A stretch of 64,000 nucleotides of DNA from assembly GCF_018333215.1 (NCBI RefSeq), contig NZ_BORO01000011.1:1-64000 (forward strand). The letters are read 5' to 3'. This DNA comes from Oceanobacillus sp. J11TS1 (GTDB taxonomy: Bacteria > Bacillota > Bacilli > Bacillales > Amphibacillaceae). Both the position numbers and the translations under genes were made by a program. Positions within the stretch are counted from its first letter, which is position 1; each line of letters starts with the position of its first letter. Positions 28,424 to 37,785 of this stretch are shown piece after piece. The notes under the pieces were generated by a model. That model did not search any database. It saw nothing but the letters and a program-made list of their open reading frames with translations, and was not told the DNA's origin.

Positions 28424-30013
28424 TTACAGCATGAAATGAAAAGCAATAAAACCTACTAATCCAATTGTTAAACCATATAAAACAGCAGGAATCAGTGTTT
28501 TTCGGATAATGTCGCCTTCCTTACCACTCAACTCAACTACTGCACTTGCCGCAACCACATTATGCACACAAATCATGTTTCCTGCACCGGCTCCAATTAA
28601 TTGGAGTGCTAGGACAGTATTCACATCTAACCCAAGCTGGGAGGCCACACTATACTGAATTGGTGAGAATGTTAACGTGGATACGGTTGCGCTACCTGTA
28701 ATAAATGCACCTAATTCCCCCAAAAACGGTGCAACGAAAGGCCACATAAACCCTAACGAACTAGCAAGGGAATTCGCAATATACTCTGGCATACTTAAGA
28801 AATTTTGTGTGTTCATTCCAGAGTTTACAAACACATGCACCATCGCTAATGTTGCAATTAAGGAAATAGCTGTAATTTTCATCGTAGACAAAGAATCCCT
28901 CACTGCACTTCCAAACGTACGTAAGTTTTTCCGATGCAGAAACACCGATAAAACAGCAGCAACTGTAAGGATTGTGCCTGGAGAATAAAGGAATTCCCAA
29001 GCCGAAGTTACACCTTCCACTCCTAAAATATCTCTCCATGAAAAATCAATTAAAGTTAACGTTAATTCATTTAACCAAGGAATAATTCTTGTCATCAATA
29101 ATAATGCGACAACGATGATATAAGGAGTCCACGCTGTAACTATCCTCATTTCAGACTTTTGTCGGTTCACGTTAAAGTTTTTTTGTAAAGCACCTTTCCA
29201 TACTGTTTTCGGAATGAGAAAGCCTTTTTTAGCAGTAAATGTTGCTACCGCTAATGCTGTCAAAGATCCTAAAAGCGCAACAAATTCATGTCCTAAAAGG
29301 TGTGCATATAGAATAGCAGAGCCGGTATATGTAACCCCGATTAATAATGTCCAAGGAAGCATCGGTAAAGCATATCTAAACCCTCTCTTCTCTCCAAAAA
29401 ACATCGTCAGGATACAAACAACTATAAAAGGAATAAAGGTTCCAGCAAAAATATCCATGGAAGTAATTTTTATTCCAACTTCATCAAAAAATACTTTATC
29501 TGCTCCTGCAAGGTTACTTAACCCTACTGTGATGGGTGTTCCAACCGCTCCAAAAGCCACGGTTGTACTATCCGCAATTAATGCCAAGGTAACAGCAGCT
29601 AACGGTCTAAACCCAAGCGCTAACATTAAAGGTCCTGTCACCATAGCAGGCGTACCATACCCTGCCGCTCCTTCCACAATACCTCCAAAAAGAAAAGCAA
29701 CAAGAATAGCTTGAACACGCATATCCCCTGAGATGCTTTGAAAACCTTGATTAATTCGATCAACTGCCCCAGTTTTACGAAGTGTATTTAGTAATACTAA
29801 TGCACCAAATAAAATCCATAGTATGGTTAGGGTTTTATGTATACCCTGAAAAACGGATGATAAAACAACGTTTCCTTCCACCCCCCAAAACAACATAGCT
29901 ACTGCAATAACAATAACTGCACTTAACGACATCCCTTTCAACGCCGACATGCGCAATAGAACCAAAAACACAAACGGCGCAATAATCGCACTTAGAGCGA
30001 ATATTAAATACAA
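28424..30013 (-). CDS. lutP: L-lactate permease
   Basis: A 529-aa polytopic LctP-family transporter (PF02652) with about 12-14 membrane helices. Characteristic segments are [27 protein letters not shown] near residues 110-135 and [25 protein letters not shown] near 440. The likely start is TTG 30013, with AAAGGGGG before it; longer in-frame options have poor signals. It is first in the lut operon and supplies L-lactate to LutABC. The promoter with a large palindrome directly upstream indicates LutR control. Confidence 0.94.
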   Translation of the reverse strand: MYLIFALSAIIAPFVFLVLLRMSALKGMSLSAVIVIAVAMLFWGVEGNVVLSSVFQGIHKTLTILWILFGALVLLNTLRKTGAVDRINQGFQSISGDMRVQAILVAFLFGGIVEGAAGYGTPAMVTGPLMLALGFRPLAAVTLALIADSTTVAFGAVGTPITVGLSNLAGADKVFFDEVGIKITSMDIFAGTFIPFIVVCILTMFFGEKRGFRYALPMLPWTLLIGVTYTGSAILYAHLLGHEFVALLGSLTALAVATFTAKKGFLIPKTVWKGALQKNFNVNRQKSEMRIVTAWTPYIIVVALLLMTRIIPWLNELTLTLIDFSWRDILGVEGVTSAWEFLYSPGTILTVAAVLSVFLHRKNLRTFGSAVRDSLSTMKITAISLIATLAMVHVFVNSGMNTQNFLSMPEYIANSLASSLGFMWPFVAPFLGELGAFITGSATVSTLTFSPIQYSVASQLGLDVNTVLALQLIGAGAGNMICVHNVVAASAVVELSGKEGDIIRKTLIPAVLYGLTIGLVGFIAFHFML

Positions 30014-30058
30014 ACAAATTCCCCCTTTCCCAACCCGGTATAGCGCTTCCACACTATG

Positions 30059-30123
30059 TATATAAGTAAGGTCATCAGATGACCTTACTTATATATTTTA
30101 CTTCACAATTTTTATTATGACAA
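30059..30123 (-). promoter_or_regulatory. lut operon promoter and LutR-type operator
   Basis: On the minus strand TTGTCA (30118-30123) and TAAAAT (30095-30100) are 17 bases apart. The next bases form a 37-bp perfect palindrome (30059-30095, 18-bp arms around one central base) with the core AGGTCATC-A-GATGACCT. It covers the predicted transcription start, 46 bases before the lutP start, so a bound repressor would block initiation. The core suits a GntR-family dimer. LutR as the binder is inference from context. Confidence 0.85.
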
Positions 30124-30156
30124 GAAGCAATTTTATGTATGAGTTATTCTATTAAA

Positions 30157-30246
30157 GTGCATTCTGCTTGGGGTGGAGCGCGTTTTACTTTTTTCCGAGC
30201 GCGTTCAGCTTAGGTTGGAGCGCGTTTTACTTTTTTCGAGCGGGGT
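30157..30246. repeat. Phased GAGCG repeat array, copy 1
   Basis: GAGCG occurs at 30176, 30197, 30218 and 30238, i.e. every 20-21 bases, with a degenerate unit before. Units alternate between a form continuing GCGTTTTACTTTTTTC and a form continuing GCGTTCAGCTTAGGTT. The array fills the space between the lut promoter and the terminator of the upstream gene. The same units occur at 39980-40190. It is not an ORF or terminator in any obvious way. Confidence 0.85.
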
Positions 30247-30290
30247 TCATAGGAATGCTCGAACTATTAAGGCTAAATATCTTTCAAGTC

Positions 30291-30327
30291 AAAACACCAC
30301 ATGAATGAGCTCATGTGGTGCTTTTTT
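30291..30327 (-). terminator. Terminator of the MMPL/YhgE-like operon
   Basis: Perfect 10-bp arms CACCACATGA and TCATGTGGTG, followed by T on both strands; directly past the stop at 30329. Confidence 0.85.
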
Positions 30328-30328
30328 C

Positions 30329-32134
30329 CTATCGAAAAAGATTGATTAGTTTTTCAAAGAATCCTTCTTCTTCCTCGTCCTCTTCTGTTTCTTCTGTATC
30401 TGCCTCGGGTTTAATACTATCCGTTTGGATAACAAATTGAACAGAGTTTGTTATCTCATTATTTTCCTCAGCTACAAAAGATATTGGATCAAAGTCCGAT
30501 TTATCGTACTGTGAGATCATCTCATCGATTTCTTTCTGTATTTCATCAGGGATATTTTGTGTAGCGTCATATAGCTGGCTAGTGCCGTCACTTAATTCAT
30601 TTGCTCCAGCGGCAAGCTCGTCGGCGCCTATTGATGCCTCGCCGATTCCCGTATGAATATCTGAATAAGATATGCTTAGTTCATTGACTCCGTTCGTATA
30701 AGCTAGTAACCCTTCATGGAATTGATTGTAATTATCAGCCATCGTATTTACACCAGCAATAAAATCTTCTAACCCATCATCTATCTCTACGCCACCAATA
30801 GAGGCTTCCAAATTATCTGCTAGAGTACGGATATACTCAGCGGTTTCCCGAGTTGAAGTTTGAAATTCTGATAATGTCGGCTCGACAGCTTCCAATGACG
30901 CTGCAGCTTCATTATAAACAGCCAATGCATTTTGAGCAGCTTCATACGTACCTACTAATTCTTCTATTATCGCTGCATCGACATCACTTTCATATAGAAC
31001 TTGTAAGTCTTCCTCTGTTAATGTCGCTTCTGGTATTTGACTCATAGCTGTCCCCAGCGCTTCATTGGCATCCTTATAACCTTCTGTTAAAGCATCTAAT
31101 CCATCAACTAATTCTTCCATTCCCACAGCCATATTTGACGCTTCCTCGGTCAAACCGCTTAATTGCTCCATTCCATCAATGCCTGTGATTTGCCCGACTT
31201 CTTCTCGCACCAATTGAAATGCATTATTAATCTCTGCTGATGCATTGGTTAATTCTCCGCTCGAATTATTTAACTCATTTAAGCCGTTTTGAAATTGAGA
31301 AGAACCGCTCTCTAAATCAGTGAAGCCACCTGCGAGCGATTGGATTCCAGTTCCTAGCTCACCCGCTCCATCATTGATATCACTGATGGCATCGGTTAAG
31401 CTTTGAAACTCCTTTGTTAACGCATCTGTGTCTGGTCCATCTACAGAAAAGGAAGATGGCAATGCAGAAATCTCCATCCCTTCCAACTCAAACTGATCGG
31501 TATCTGCGTGAATGGTTAACGTCTCCTCTTCCCCTGGCATTACTGTAAATGCAATCTGCTTATTCTTGCCTGCATTTGCTATGGTTGCATCTTCTGCTTC
31601 AATATTATAGAAGTAATCTGTATTCAATGGCTGCGAGATTTGCAACATATAATTATCAAAGAACACTTCCTCTGCATCGCCATTTTTCTCTACTTTTATC
31701 TCTATTTCTACTTGACCTGATTCTCCAAGAATCGTATGAGGATCCACTTCCTCATCATCCAAATAATATTTAATGGAAAAATCCCAAGGCAGTTCTTTCG
31801 AGAGGTCTCCTTGGTAATAAAAATTATCGGCTGCTGCTTCCATACGAATCGTATCGTCGTCTTGTTCAATCACACTGGTGTCCGTCAAATTTTTCACAGA
31901 ATTATAGTTACCGTAATCTTCAATAACTCCTGTTTTCTTTAACTCAAATGCATTCACGACATAAACATTTTCCAAAGCTCCATTGGCCTCTAAGTTCGCA
32001 TAAATGACCTCATTCTTTTGCTCAATTTCCCCTTTTTTGTCTTTTTCTTCGGCAGCTGCAGCTAAGACAGCTGTATTTAAGAAAGGAATAAAGAAGAATG
32101 CTAAAGTGAGCCAAATCCATTTAGTTGTCCTCAT
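30329..32134 (-). CDS. YhgE/Pip-like coiled-coil surface protein, MMPL partner
   Basis: A 601-aa exported protein. It begins with a signal sequence (RTTKWIWLTLAFFFIPFLNTAVLA, cleavage probable near residue 25), then a beta-rich region to about 230, then a long stretch (about 235-540) of heptad-like, Ser/Gly-rich repeats such as INDGAGELGTGIQSLAGGFTDLESG and ELAAGANELSDGTSQLYD, as in YhgE/Pip proteins. The C-terminal end is acidic and then weakly hydrophobic. Its ATG overlaps the MMPL stop by 14 bases, so the two are coupled and probably act together in envelope export. Confidence 0.8.
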   Translation of the reverse strand: MRTTKWIWLTLAFFFIPFLNTAVLAAAAEEKDKKGEIEQKNEVIYANLEANGALENVYVVNAFELKKTGVIEDYGNYNSVKNLTDTSVIEQDDDTIRMEAAADNFYYQGDLSKELPWDFSIKYYLDDEEVDPHTILGESGQVEIEIKVEKNGDAEEVFFDNYMLQISQPLNTDYFYNIEAEDATIANAGKNKQIAFTVMPGEEETLTIHADTDQFELEGMEISALPSSFSVDGPDTDALTKEFQSLTDAISDINDGAGELGTGIQSLAGGFTDLESGSSQFQNGLNELNNSSGELTNASAEINNAFQLVREEVGQITGIDGMEQLSGLTEEASNMAVGMEELVDGLDALTEGYKDANEALGTAMSQIPEATLTEEDLQVLYESDVDAAIIEELVGTYEAAQNALAVYNEAAASLEAVEPTLSEFQTSTRETAEYIRTLADNLEASIGGVEIDDGLEDFIAGVNTMADNYNQFHEGLLAYTNGVNELSISYSDIHTGIGEASIGADELAAGANELSDGTSQLYDATQNIPDEIQKEIDEMISQYDKSDFDPISFVAEENNEITNSVQFVIQTDSIKPEADTEETEEDEEEEGFFEKLINLFR

Positions 32135-34193
32135 TTTTTTCCTCCTCGTAAAACTTCATGCGTAACGATGTTTTTTGAAGTAATCTATCACCATAGACAA
32201 GTAATGCCGGCAGCAAGGTAACAACGAGAATAAATGCTAAAAGGGCACCTCTACCTAACAGCAGTCCAATGGAACCAACAATTGGATTAGAGGAAGTCAG
32301 CCATAAAATAAATCCAACTGTCGATAAAATGGATGCAGAAACAGCAATGGAGAAGATCTTATCATCCAATGTCATTTTCATAGCCTTCCATTTTGGCATA
32401 TACTTCCGATAATTTTTATATGTTTCTGTCAGTAATATCGCATAATCCACCGTTGCTGCCAGCTGAACCGTGCTGACAATCAAATAGCCGATAAACACTA
32501 GCGGTGTCCCTGTAAAATAAGGAATGGCCAAGTTTATCCAAACGGCCGCCTGAATAACAAGCAATAATATAACCGGTAAGGAAATCGACCGGAAATTAAA
32601 TAAGACCACGATGCCTACTCCTAGAATCGTTAATAGGTTCACAAGCTGATTATCCTTAGAAACAATATGCTTCATATCGTATAATGATGCACTTTCCCCT
32701 AATGTCAGCGCATCCTCCCCATAATAAGAAGAAGCAATATCCCTTACATCTTCTACGATTGCAAATGGAAGCTCCCCTTCTGTTCCTGCCTCTGTATTAA
32801 TAATCACTCGGCTATAATTCTCGGAAAGAAATTGTTTCGTTGCTTCCTCTTCTAAGAAATCTTGCGGGATAACGCTGCCCACCATCGTTGTATAGCTAAT
32901 GACAGAAGAGACGTGGTTGGCATTCTCTAAAACTTGAACCATTTCTTGTTCTTTCCCAACCTCATTATTTGGAACAAGCAAAACAATCGAAGTGGATTCT
33001 CCAAAGTTCTCTTCAATCTGCCTCATATCAGCTCCTAACCTCGTATCTTCCGGCTGTTCTCCCATTCCGTACGTAAATTCTGTACTGCTTTGCGCCAAGA
33101 AGCTCGGAACGATGAATAAAAGAATCAAAATGAATACTGGAAGTCTTAATTTTAATAGTTTTTCTCCTGCTCCTGTAAAACGCGTGGGCACAAACACACG
33201 GTGCTTCGTTCGGTCGATCCAGCGATAGAATACAAGTGTAAAGGCAGGAAGAATAACAATTACGCTAAGAAAGCTCAAAACAATTCCCTTGACCAAGTTT
33301 AATCCCAAATCAGATCCGATCTCAAAACGCATAAACAACAACGCCATAAATCCAAAAATGGTTGTAAAAGCACTTGTACTGATAACTGGCCATGATTCCT
33401 TCATAGCCGATTTCATTGCATCCGCAGGCTGATAGTGTTTATTTCGATAATCCTGGAAACTATGTAATAGAAAAATAGCGTAATCCAAGGAAACAGCAAG
33501 CTGCAGTATCGGAGCTACAGATTGTGTGACAAACGAAATCTCTCCTACAAAGAAGTTCGTTCCCAGATTAATTAATACAGACACACCAATAGCAGTAAGG
33601 AAAAATACTGGTTCCATCCATGAGTTTGTAGATAAGATAAGAATAATGATAATAATCGGAACAAGGAGTGCAGCGGCATACATACTTTCTTTCCCTGTCA
33701 TTTCTTGCTCGACAGCTGTATTTACAGCTTCTCCGGAAATAGCGTTATCTTCACCAATGAGATCATAAATGGCATTTGTTGCTTCCACTTCTTTTTCATT
33801 TGCGACGGTAACAGAAAATAGCGCTTTTTCATCTTTATAATACGTCTCCACCATACTTGCATCAGCTACTTCAATGGGGGTTCGGATATCCATTATATCG
33901 TCCAGCCATAAAACCTCTGTCACCCCATTAATTTCTTCAAGTCCTGTTTTATATTCCATGGCTTCCTGAATCGACACATCTTCCACCATGACTCTTGCGT
34001 TCGGGATGCCACCAGAAAACTCCGACTCCATCACTTCTAAAGCTTGTGTGGACTCCGCTTCCTCCGGTAAATATTCCTGCATATTATAATTCACATCAAC
34101 AAAGAGAACACCCACCAAAGAAAGAATAGTGAGGGCAGTAAAAATGGTTACAATCGTCTTTTTAAAACGTATAATTAAATTTGCCAATATCAT
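32121..34193 (-). CDS. MMPL/RND superfamily transporter (YdgH/YdfJ-like)
   Basis: A protein of about 690 aa with the duplicated MMPL plan: helix 1 near the N-terminus (TIVTIFTALTILSLVGVLFV), a large extracytoplasmic loop, five helices with the segment QLAVSLDYAIFLLHSFQDYRN near residue 240, then a second copy ending in QLAATVDYAILLTETYKNYRK. The paired D-Y residues match the proton-relay positions of the family. The exact start (ATG 34193 or TTG 34187, after GGGG) is uncertain. Transport of lipids or amphiphiles is likely. A divergent TetR gene probably controls it. Confidence 0.88.
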   Translation of the reverse strand: MILANLIIRFKKTIVTIFTALTILSLVGVLFVDVNYNMQEYLPEEAESTQALEVMESEFSGGIPNARVMVEDVSIQEAMEYKTGLEEINGVTEVLWLDDIMDIRTPIEVADASMVETYYKDEKALFSVTVANEKEVEATNAIYDLIGEDNAISGEAVNTAVEQEMTGKESMYAAALLVPIIIIILILSTNSWMEPVFFLTAIGVSVLINLGTNFFVGEISFVTQSVAPILQLAVSLDYAIFLLHSFQDYRNKHYQPADAMKSAMKESWPVISTSAFTTIFGFMALLFMRFEIGSDLGLNLVKGIVLSFLSVIVILPAFTLVFYRWIDRTKHRVFVPTRFTGAGEKLLKLRLPVFILILLFIVPSFLAQSSTEFTYGMGEQPEDTRLGADMRQIEENFGESTSIVLLVPNNEVGKEQEMVQVLENANHVSSVISYTTMVGSVIPQDFLEEEATKQFLSENYSRVIINTEAGTEGELPFAIVEDVRDIASSYYGEDALTLGESASLYDMKHIVSKDNQLVNLLTILGVGIVVLFNFRSISLPVILLLVIQAAVWINLAIPYFTGTPLVFIGYLIVSTVQLAATVDYAILLTETYKNYRKYMPKWKAMKMTLDDKIFSIAVSASILSTVGFILWLTSSNPIVGSIGLLLGRGALLAFILVVTLLPALLVYGDRLLQKTSLRMKFYEEEKNEDN

Positions 34194-34247
34194 TTCCCCA
34201 TTATCTTGCTGAATTCTTTTATTTAATTTAATATTATAAATACACAC

Positions 34248-34325
34248 TGTCAGTTAGACAACAAACAGTTGAATAAAATATGTTCATTTCACAACAAATT
34301 ATCATCGTTTGTTGGATAACAGACA
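34248..34325. promoter_or_regulatory. Paired operator arms between MMPL and TetR genes
   Basis: A 19-base arm at 34248-34266 (TGTCAGTTAGACAACAAAC) and one at 34307-34325 are inverted copies matching at 16 of 19 positions, 40 bases apart, in the divergent promoter region. The left arm also contains TGTC-N5-GACA. This fits two binding sites for the TetR protein encoded at 34409, one for each direction. Confidence 0.7.
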
Positions 34326-34408
34326 GAATTTCATATTTTGTTTATGGAATAAGAGGAAGCTCAAAAAGTCCTCAAATTGAACAACCTCTATAAAGGAGAT
34401 CATTCAAG

Positions 34409-34987
34409 ATGGTTAAAAAACTAGACAGAAGAAAACGCTATACAAGAATGGCATTGAAAAATAGCCTGATGGAGCTGTTGAGTGAAAAGCCCATCTCTTC
34501 CATTACGATTAAAGAAATATGTGAGCATGCGGATATTAACCGGTCCACCTTCTATAGCCACTATGCAGACCAATATGACTTACTGACCAATATTGAAGAT
34601 GAAATTATTGATGAACTCAATCAAGCTCTGCTCCAGTATGACTACACTCAAGCAAAAGAAGTGTTGGCATTGATAAAATACTTGCTCGATTATGTATTCA
34701 GCCGCCATGAACATTTCCGAATTCTCTTTAGTGATCATGGCAATAAACGATTCACCCATAAAGTCATGCAAGCGGCACAAACCCATATTATGAGCGACTT
34801 TAACGAACCAGAACATAAAATGAGTGAAACGGCAGCAAAATACATGACGATTTATTCTATCAGCGGAAGTATTACTGTCATTGAATATTGGTTGGAGAAC
34901 GGTATGAAAGAATCTACTGATGAGTTAGCGAAAATTATTACTGAAATAAGTAACAATGGCGCACTTCATGCTAACTTAGATGGATAG
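34409..34987 (+). CDS. TetR/AcrR family regulator
   Basis: A 192-aa regulator. Residues 8-60 hold the TetR helix-turn-helix (KNSLMELLSEKPISSITIKEICEHADINRSTFYSHYADQYDLL), and the remainder is a helical ligand domain of the type seen in Bacillus and Clostridium (TetR_C, with YISGSITVIEYWLENGM-like residues near 155). The ATG is preceded by AAAGGAG. It is divergent from the MMPL pair and most probably represses it. Confidence 0.9.
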   Translation: MVKKLDRRKRYTRMALKNSLMELLSEKPISSITIKEICEHADINRSTFYSHYADQYDLLTNIEDEIIDELNQALLQYDYTQAKEVLALIKYLLDYVFSRHEHFRILFSDHGNKRFTHKVMQAAQTHIMSDFNEPEHKMSETAAKYMTIYSISGSITVIEYWLENGMKESTDELAKIITEISNNGALHANLDG

Positions 34988-35158
34988 AAGAAAAATCAGT
35001 TAAATAAGACATTTGCAGTTAATATCAACGGTGCGGTATTCGGTACTCAAGCTGTTGCTGAACAATTTAGTAAACAAGGTACAAAAGGAAAAGTTTTAAT
35101 GCTTGCAGTATTGCTGGACAAGCTATCATCACAGACGGCGAAATTGTATATAATAATA
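34988..35158 (+). pseudogene. Short-chain dehydrogenase (acetoin/butanediol dehydrogenase-like) relic
   Basis: Right after the TetR stop, the same frame reads LNKTFAVNINGAVFGTQAV and AEQFSKQGTKGKV, a conserved central part of acetoin/2,3-butanediol dehydrogenases. One base later the frame becomes NACSIAGQ, and this joins directly to AIITDGEIVYNN, which resembles the C-terminus (GQ-x-I-x-DGG-x-VY) of the same enzymes. So the N-terminus is missing, about 90 residues between the two GQ sites have been lost, and one frameshift is present. The shared GGACAAGC-type sequence at the junction suggests deletion by short-repeat recombination. Confidence 0.7.
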
Positions 35159-35241
35159 GATGGCAGGCTATGCATCCTCTATTCGCTAAAAATAAGCATC
35201 TGAAATCTTTTAATAAAGGTTCAGATGCTTTAATTATTCAT

Positions 35242-35565
35242 TCACTCTATAATAGGAATAAAATAAATGACTGGATTATTGTCCGGGTGGATGTCATGGA
35301 TGATTTTCTTTACTTTATCGACTTGATGAATCATGCAACGGAATTCTACCTTACAATCTGTTTTTAAAAATACACTTTCCGATGCCGAAGACATATCCAA
35401 TGGAGCTAGCTCCAACGGTCGGGAATAATGCCTGCATTTCGTGTACGAGAGAACATTATCCTCGTTGCCATAACGTAAAAATCCATGGTCGTGCAGCTGT
35501 TCTCGCAAATCTGCAATATATTCTTCAGAAATGAGTACCTCTACCTTTACATAATTAATTTTCAT
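35242..35565 (-). CDS. Small NIF3/CutA-like domain protein
   Basis: A 107-aa protein; start 35565 follows AAGGGGGTG. It has a ferredoxin-like alternation (KVEVLISEEYIADLREQLHDHGF...CKVEFRCMIHQVDKVKKIIHDIHP) and ends IYFIPIIE. This resembles the CutA-like insert of the YqfO/NIF3 family or other standalone PII/CutA-fold proteins. The two-residue DD or HH metal sites are not obvious, and I assign the fold only weakly. Confidence 0.55.
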   Translation of the reverse strand: MKINYVKVEVLISEEYIADLREQLHDHGFLRYGNEDNVLSYTKCRHYSRPLELAPLDMSSASESVFLKTDCKVEFRCMIHQVDKVKKIIHDIHPDNNPVIYFIPIIE

Positions 35566-35658
35566 CCATAACACCCCCTTCAACAAACCTTTTTACTACT
35601 ACCCTATTTTCTCAATCACATGAGAGTTACAAGCAGTCGCCCCAAAATGATAAAGCCC

Positions 35659-36249
35659 TTACTCGTTAACCATGGTCAGATGATCTGTATTATTATAATC
35701 GATCACACGCCATTCCCCATTTTCGCAGGCAAATTTTGTGATAGATGTATTTTCAAGGAAAGTAACTCCCGTGCCAAGCTCCCCGTTTGAAATAACAGAG
35801 AGGAGTGCGTTAATTAATGCTCCGTGGGAAACAATTAAAACACGCTCACCTGGATATTTTTCACAAACTTCCTCTAATCCTTTCATCCCCCTAGCCTTTA
35901 ACGCATCCAATGTTTCGACGTTTGGAATATTATCACGGTCAGGGAAGTAACGATTTCTATCTTCTATTGTCATCCCTTCCGCATCTCCGTAGGAACGCTC
36001 GACAAATAGTTTCATTTCATGTAATGGCAGGCCTACGTGCTGATTAATAATTTCTGCTGTTGTTTTTGCTCGTGCTAAAGGGCTGGTAATGAATACTGTC
36101 GGCTCAAAATTCTTTGCAGCCTCACAGCAAGCCCTAGCTTGTGACTTTCCAGTTTCGTTTAAAGGAATATCTGTCTTTCCTTGAATTCTTTTTTCCTTAT
36201 TCCAATTTGTTTCTCCATGCCGTATCATACAAATCTCTGTCAAAGTCAT
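35659..36249 (-). CDS. Histidine phosphatase (phosphoglycerate mutase superfamily)
   Basis: A 196-aa protein with the catalytic RHG motif MIRHGETNWNKEKRIQGKTDIPLNE near residue 9, the conserved SPLARAKTTAEI near 56, Glu at about 84 (FVERSYGDAEG) and the second His in VLIVSHGALINALL near 140. This matches the PhoE/YhfR/GpmB group of cofactor-independent phosphatases. The substrate is unknown. It is a single gene. Confidence 0.92.
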   Translation of the reverse strand: MTLTEICMIRHGETNWNKEKRIQGKTDIPLNETGKSQARACCEAAKNFEPTVFITSPLARAKTTAEIINQHVGLPLHEMKLFVERSYGDAEGMTIEDRNRYFPDRDNIPNVETLDALKARGMKGLEEVCEKYPGERVLIVSHGALINALLSVISNGELGTGVTFLENTSITKFACENGEWRVIDYNNTDHLTMVNE

Positions 36250-36524
36250 TTCCCCACTTTCTAAAGAAAATTTAGCAACTCAAGCCTGCAAAGGAGATGG
36301 ATTGCCTTCGTTAGGACTTTACTCATCCATCCAAAACAGTTGCTCTTTTACTTTATTCTTTAACCTCTATATATTTTAACGCGGAATTATTATTACACAT
36401 GTATCTATTCTAGCATTATTTCTATCTTTTTATCTATTAACTTGTGCTCATGCCGAGAGAGGTTCGCTACCGCAAGTCAACCTACACGGATCGCTTATCC
36501 ATTATTATACTTTTCTTACCCATA

Positions 36525-36570
36525 AAAAGAAACAGGCTTAAAGGTTCCAATCTCCTTCAGCCTGTTTCCT
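36525..36570 (-). terminator. Terminator of the S-box methionine operon
   Basis: AAACAGGCT and AGCCTGTTT arms with a long loop, followed by TTTTTA on the minus strand. It lies about 55 bases past the yxjH-like stop. The rest of 36250-36524 holds nothing I can recognise. Confidence 0.7.
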
Positions 36571-36623
36571 ATTTCACTTATTTTCCATACTATGTGAGCT
36601 AACGCTTTGTTTTGCTATAAAGT

Positions 36624-37733
36624 CTAATATTCTCCCCAAATCTCCTTGGCAACATCCACGATATATTTTAACTTTTTCCACTGGTCTTCCTCCGTTAATA
36701 GATTTCCATGGTGCGTAGAAGCAAACCCACATTGCGGGCTGATGCATAATTGTTCAAAAGGAACATACTTTGATGCTTCTTCTATTCTAGCTTTAATATT
36801 TTCCTTACTTTCTAGTTCACCATGTTTGGAAGTAAATATCCCCAGCACGACACGAGGACCGCCATTGGGAATATAATCTAACGGCTCAAAACTGCCAGAA
36901 CGATCATCATCATATTCTAAGAAGAACCCATCTACTTTTTCTTTTGCAAATAATGTTGGAGCTATTTTGGCATAACTTCCTTCGAATGCCCATTTAGAAC
37001 GGTAATTACCTCGGCAAAGATGTGTTGTGATTGTTAAATCTTCTGGCTTGTCTTCTAATACACGATTTAACACATGCAATGCTAAATCAATAAAATATTG
37101 ACGATCCTTCCCATCTTCCGTTGTTGGGAAATTTTCTACATTTAATCCCGCAATATAAACATCATCCAGCTGTAAATAACGGCATCCTGCATCATAAAAA
37201 GCTTTTATCGCATCCCGGTAAGTTTGAATCACATCTTCCGCAAACTCTTCTAGATTTGGATAAATATCTGGATTGACGATTCCTTTAGCAAATAATTGGT
37301 TTGGGCTTGGAATTGTTTGCTTGGCAATCGCACGATCTCCAACTATTTCTTTAAATTCAACAAAGTCTTTTACATGCGGGTGATCCGGATTAAAAGAAAC
37401 CTTTCCTGTTACCCGCACATTATAGCGCTCTGTTTCTTCACCAACAAATATAAATCCTTGGTCTGGCACATATCCTTCTACACCATTTAAATGCTCCTGG
37501 AAATCTGTATGCCAGAAACGGCGTCTAATTTCCCCATCTGTAACAGCTTGCAGGCCAACTTCAATTTGCTTATCGACAACACGCTTTATTTCTTCGGTTT
37601 CGATTTGATGAAGTTCTTCTTTGGAAATGACTTCTTCTTGAAAATTCTTTCTTGCTTGATGAATTCGTTCAGGACGTAATAAACTTCCTACATGATCTGC
37701 TCGAAATGGCGCCTTTACTGCTGTTTTTGTCAT
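36624..37733 (-). CDS. MetE C-terminal domain-like methyltransferase (YxjG/YxjH)
   Basis: A 369-aa protein of the cobalamin-independent methionine synthase C-terminal family. The Zn/substrate motif is ITTHLCRGNYRS near residue 240 (His and Cys ligands), with a further Cys in LCISPQCGFASTHHGN near 335, and an N-terminal FRADHVGSLLRP. B. subtilis YxjG and YxjH belong to this family and are also S-box controlled. Proposed methyl donors include 5-methyltetrahydrofolate or S-methyl compounds; not determined by sequence. It is third in the operon. Confidence 0.9.
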   Translation of the reverse strand: MTKTAVKAPFRADHVGSLLRPERIHQARKNFQEEVISKEELHQIETEEIKRVVDKQIEVGLQAVTDGEIRRRFWHTDFQEHLNGVEGYVPDQGFIFVGEETERYNVRVTGKVSFNPDHPHVKDFVEFKEIVGDRAIAKQTIPSPNQLFAKGIVNPDIYPNLEEFAEDVIQTYRDAIKAFYDAGCRYLQLDDVYIAGLNVENFPTTEDGKDRQYFIDLALHVLNRVLEDKPEDLTITTHLCRGNYRSKWAFEGSYAKIAPTLFAKEKVDGFFLEYDDDRSGSFEPLDYIPNGGPRVVLGIFTSKHGELESKENIKARIEEASKYVPFEQLCISPQCGFASTHHGNLLTEEDQWKKLKYIVDVAKEIWGEY

Positions 37734-37785
37734 ATATTTTTTCTCCTTTTTCTGTTACTTCCTTATTCAATCATTTCCTCTACGA

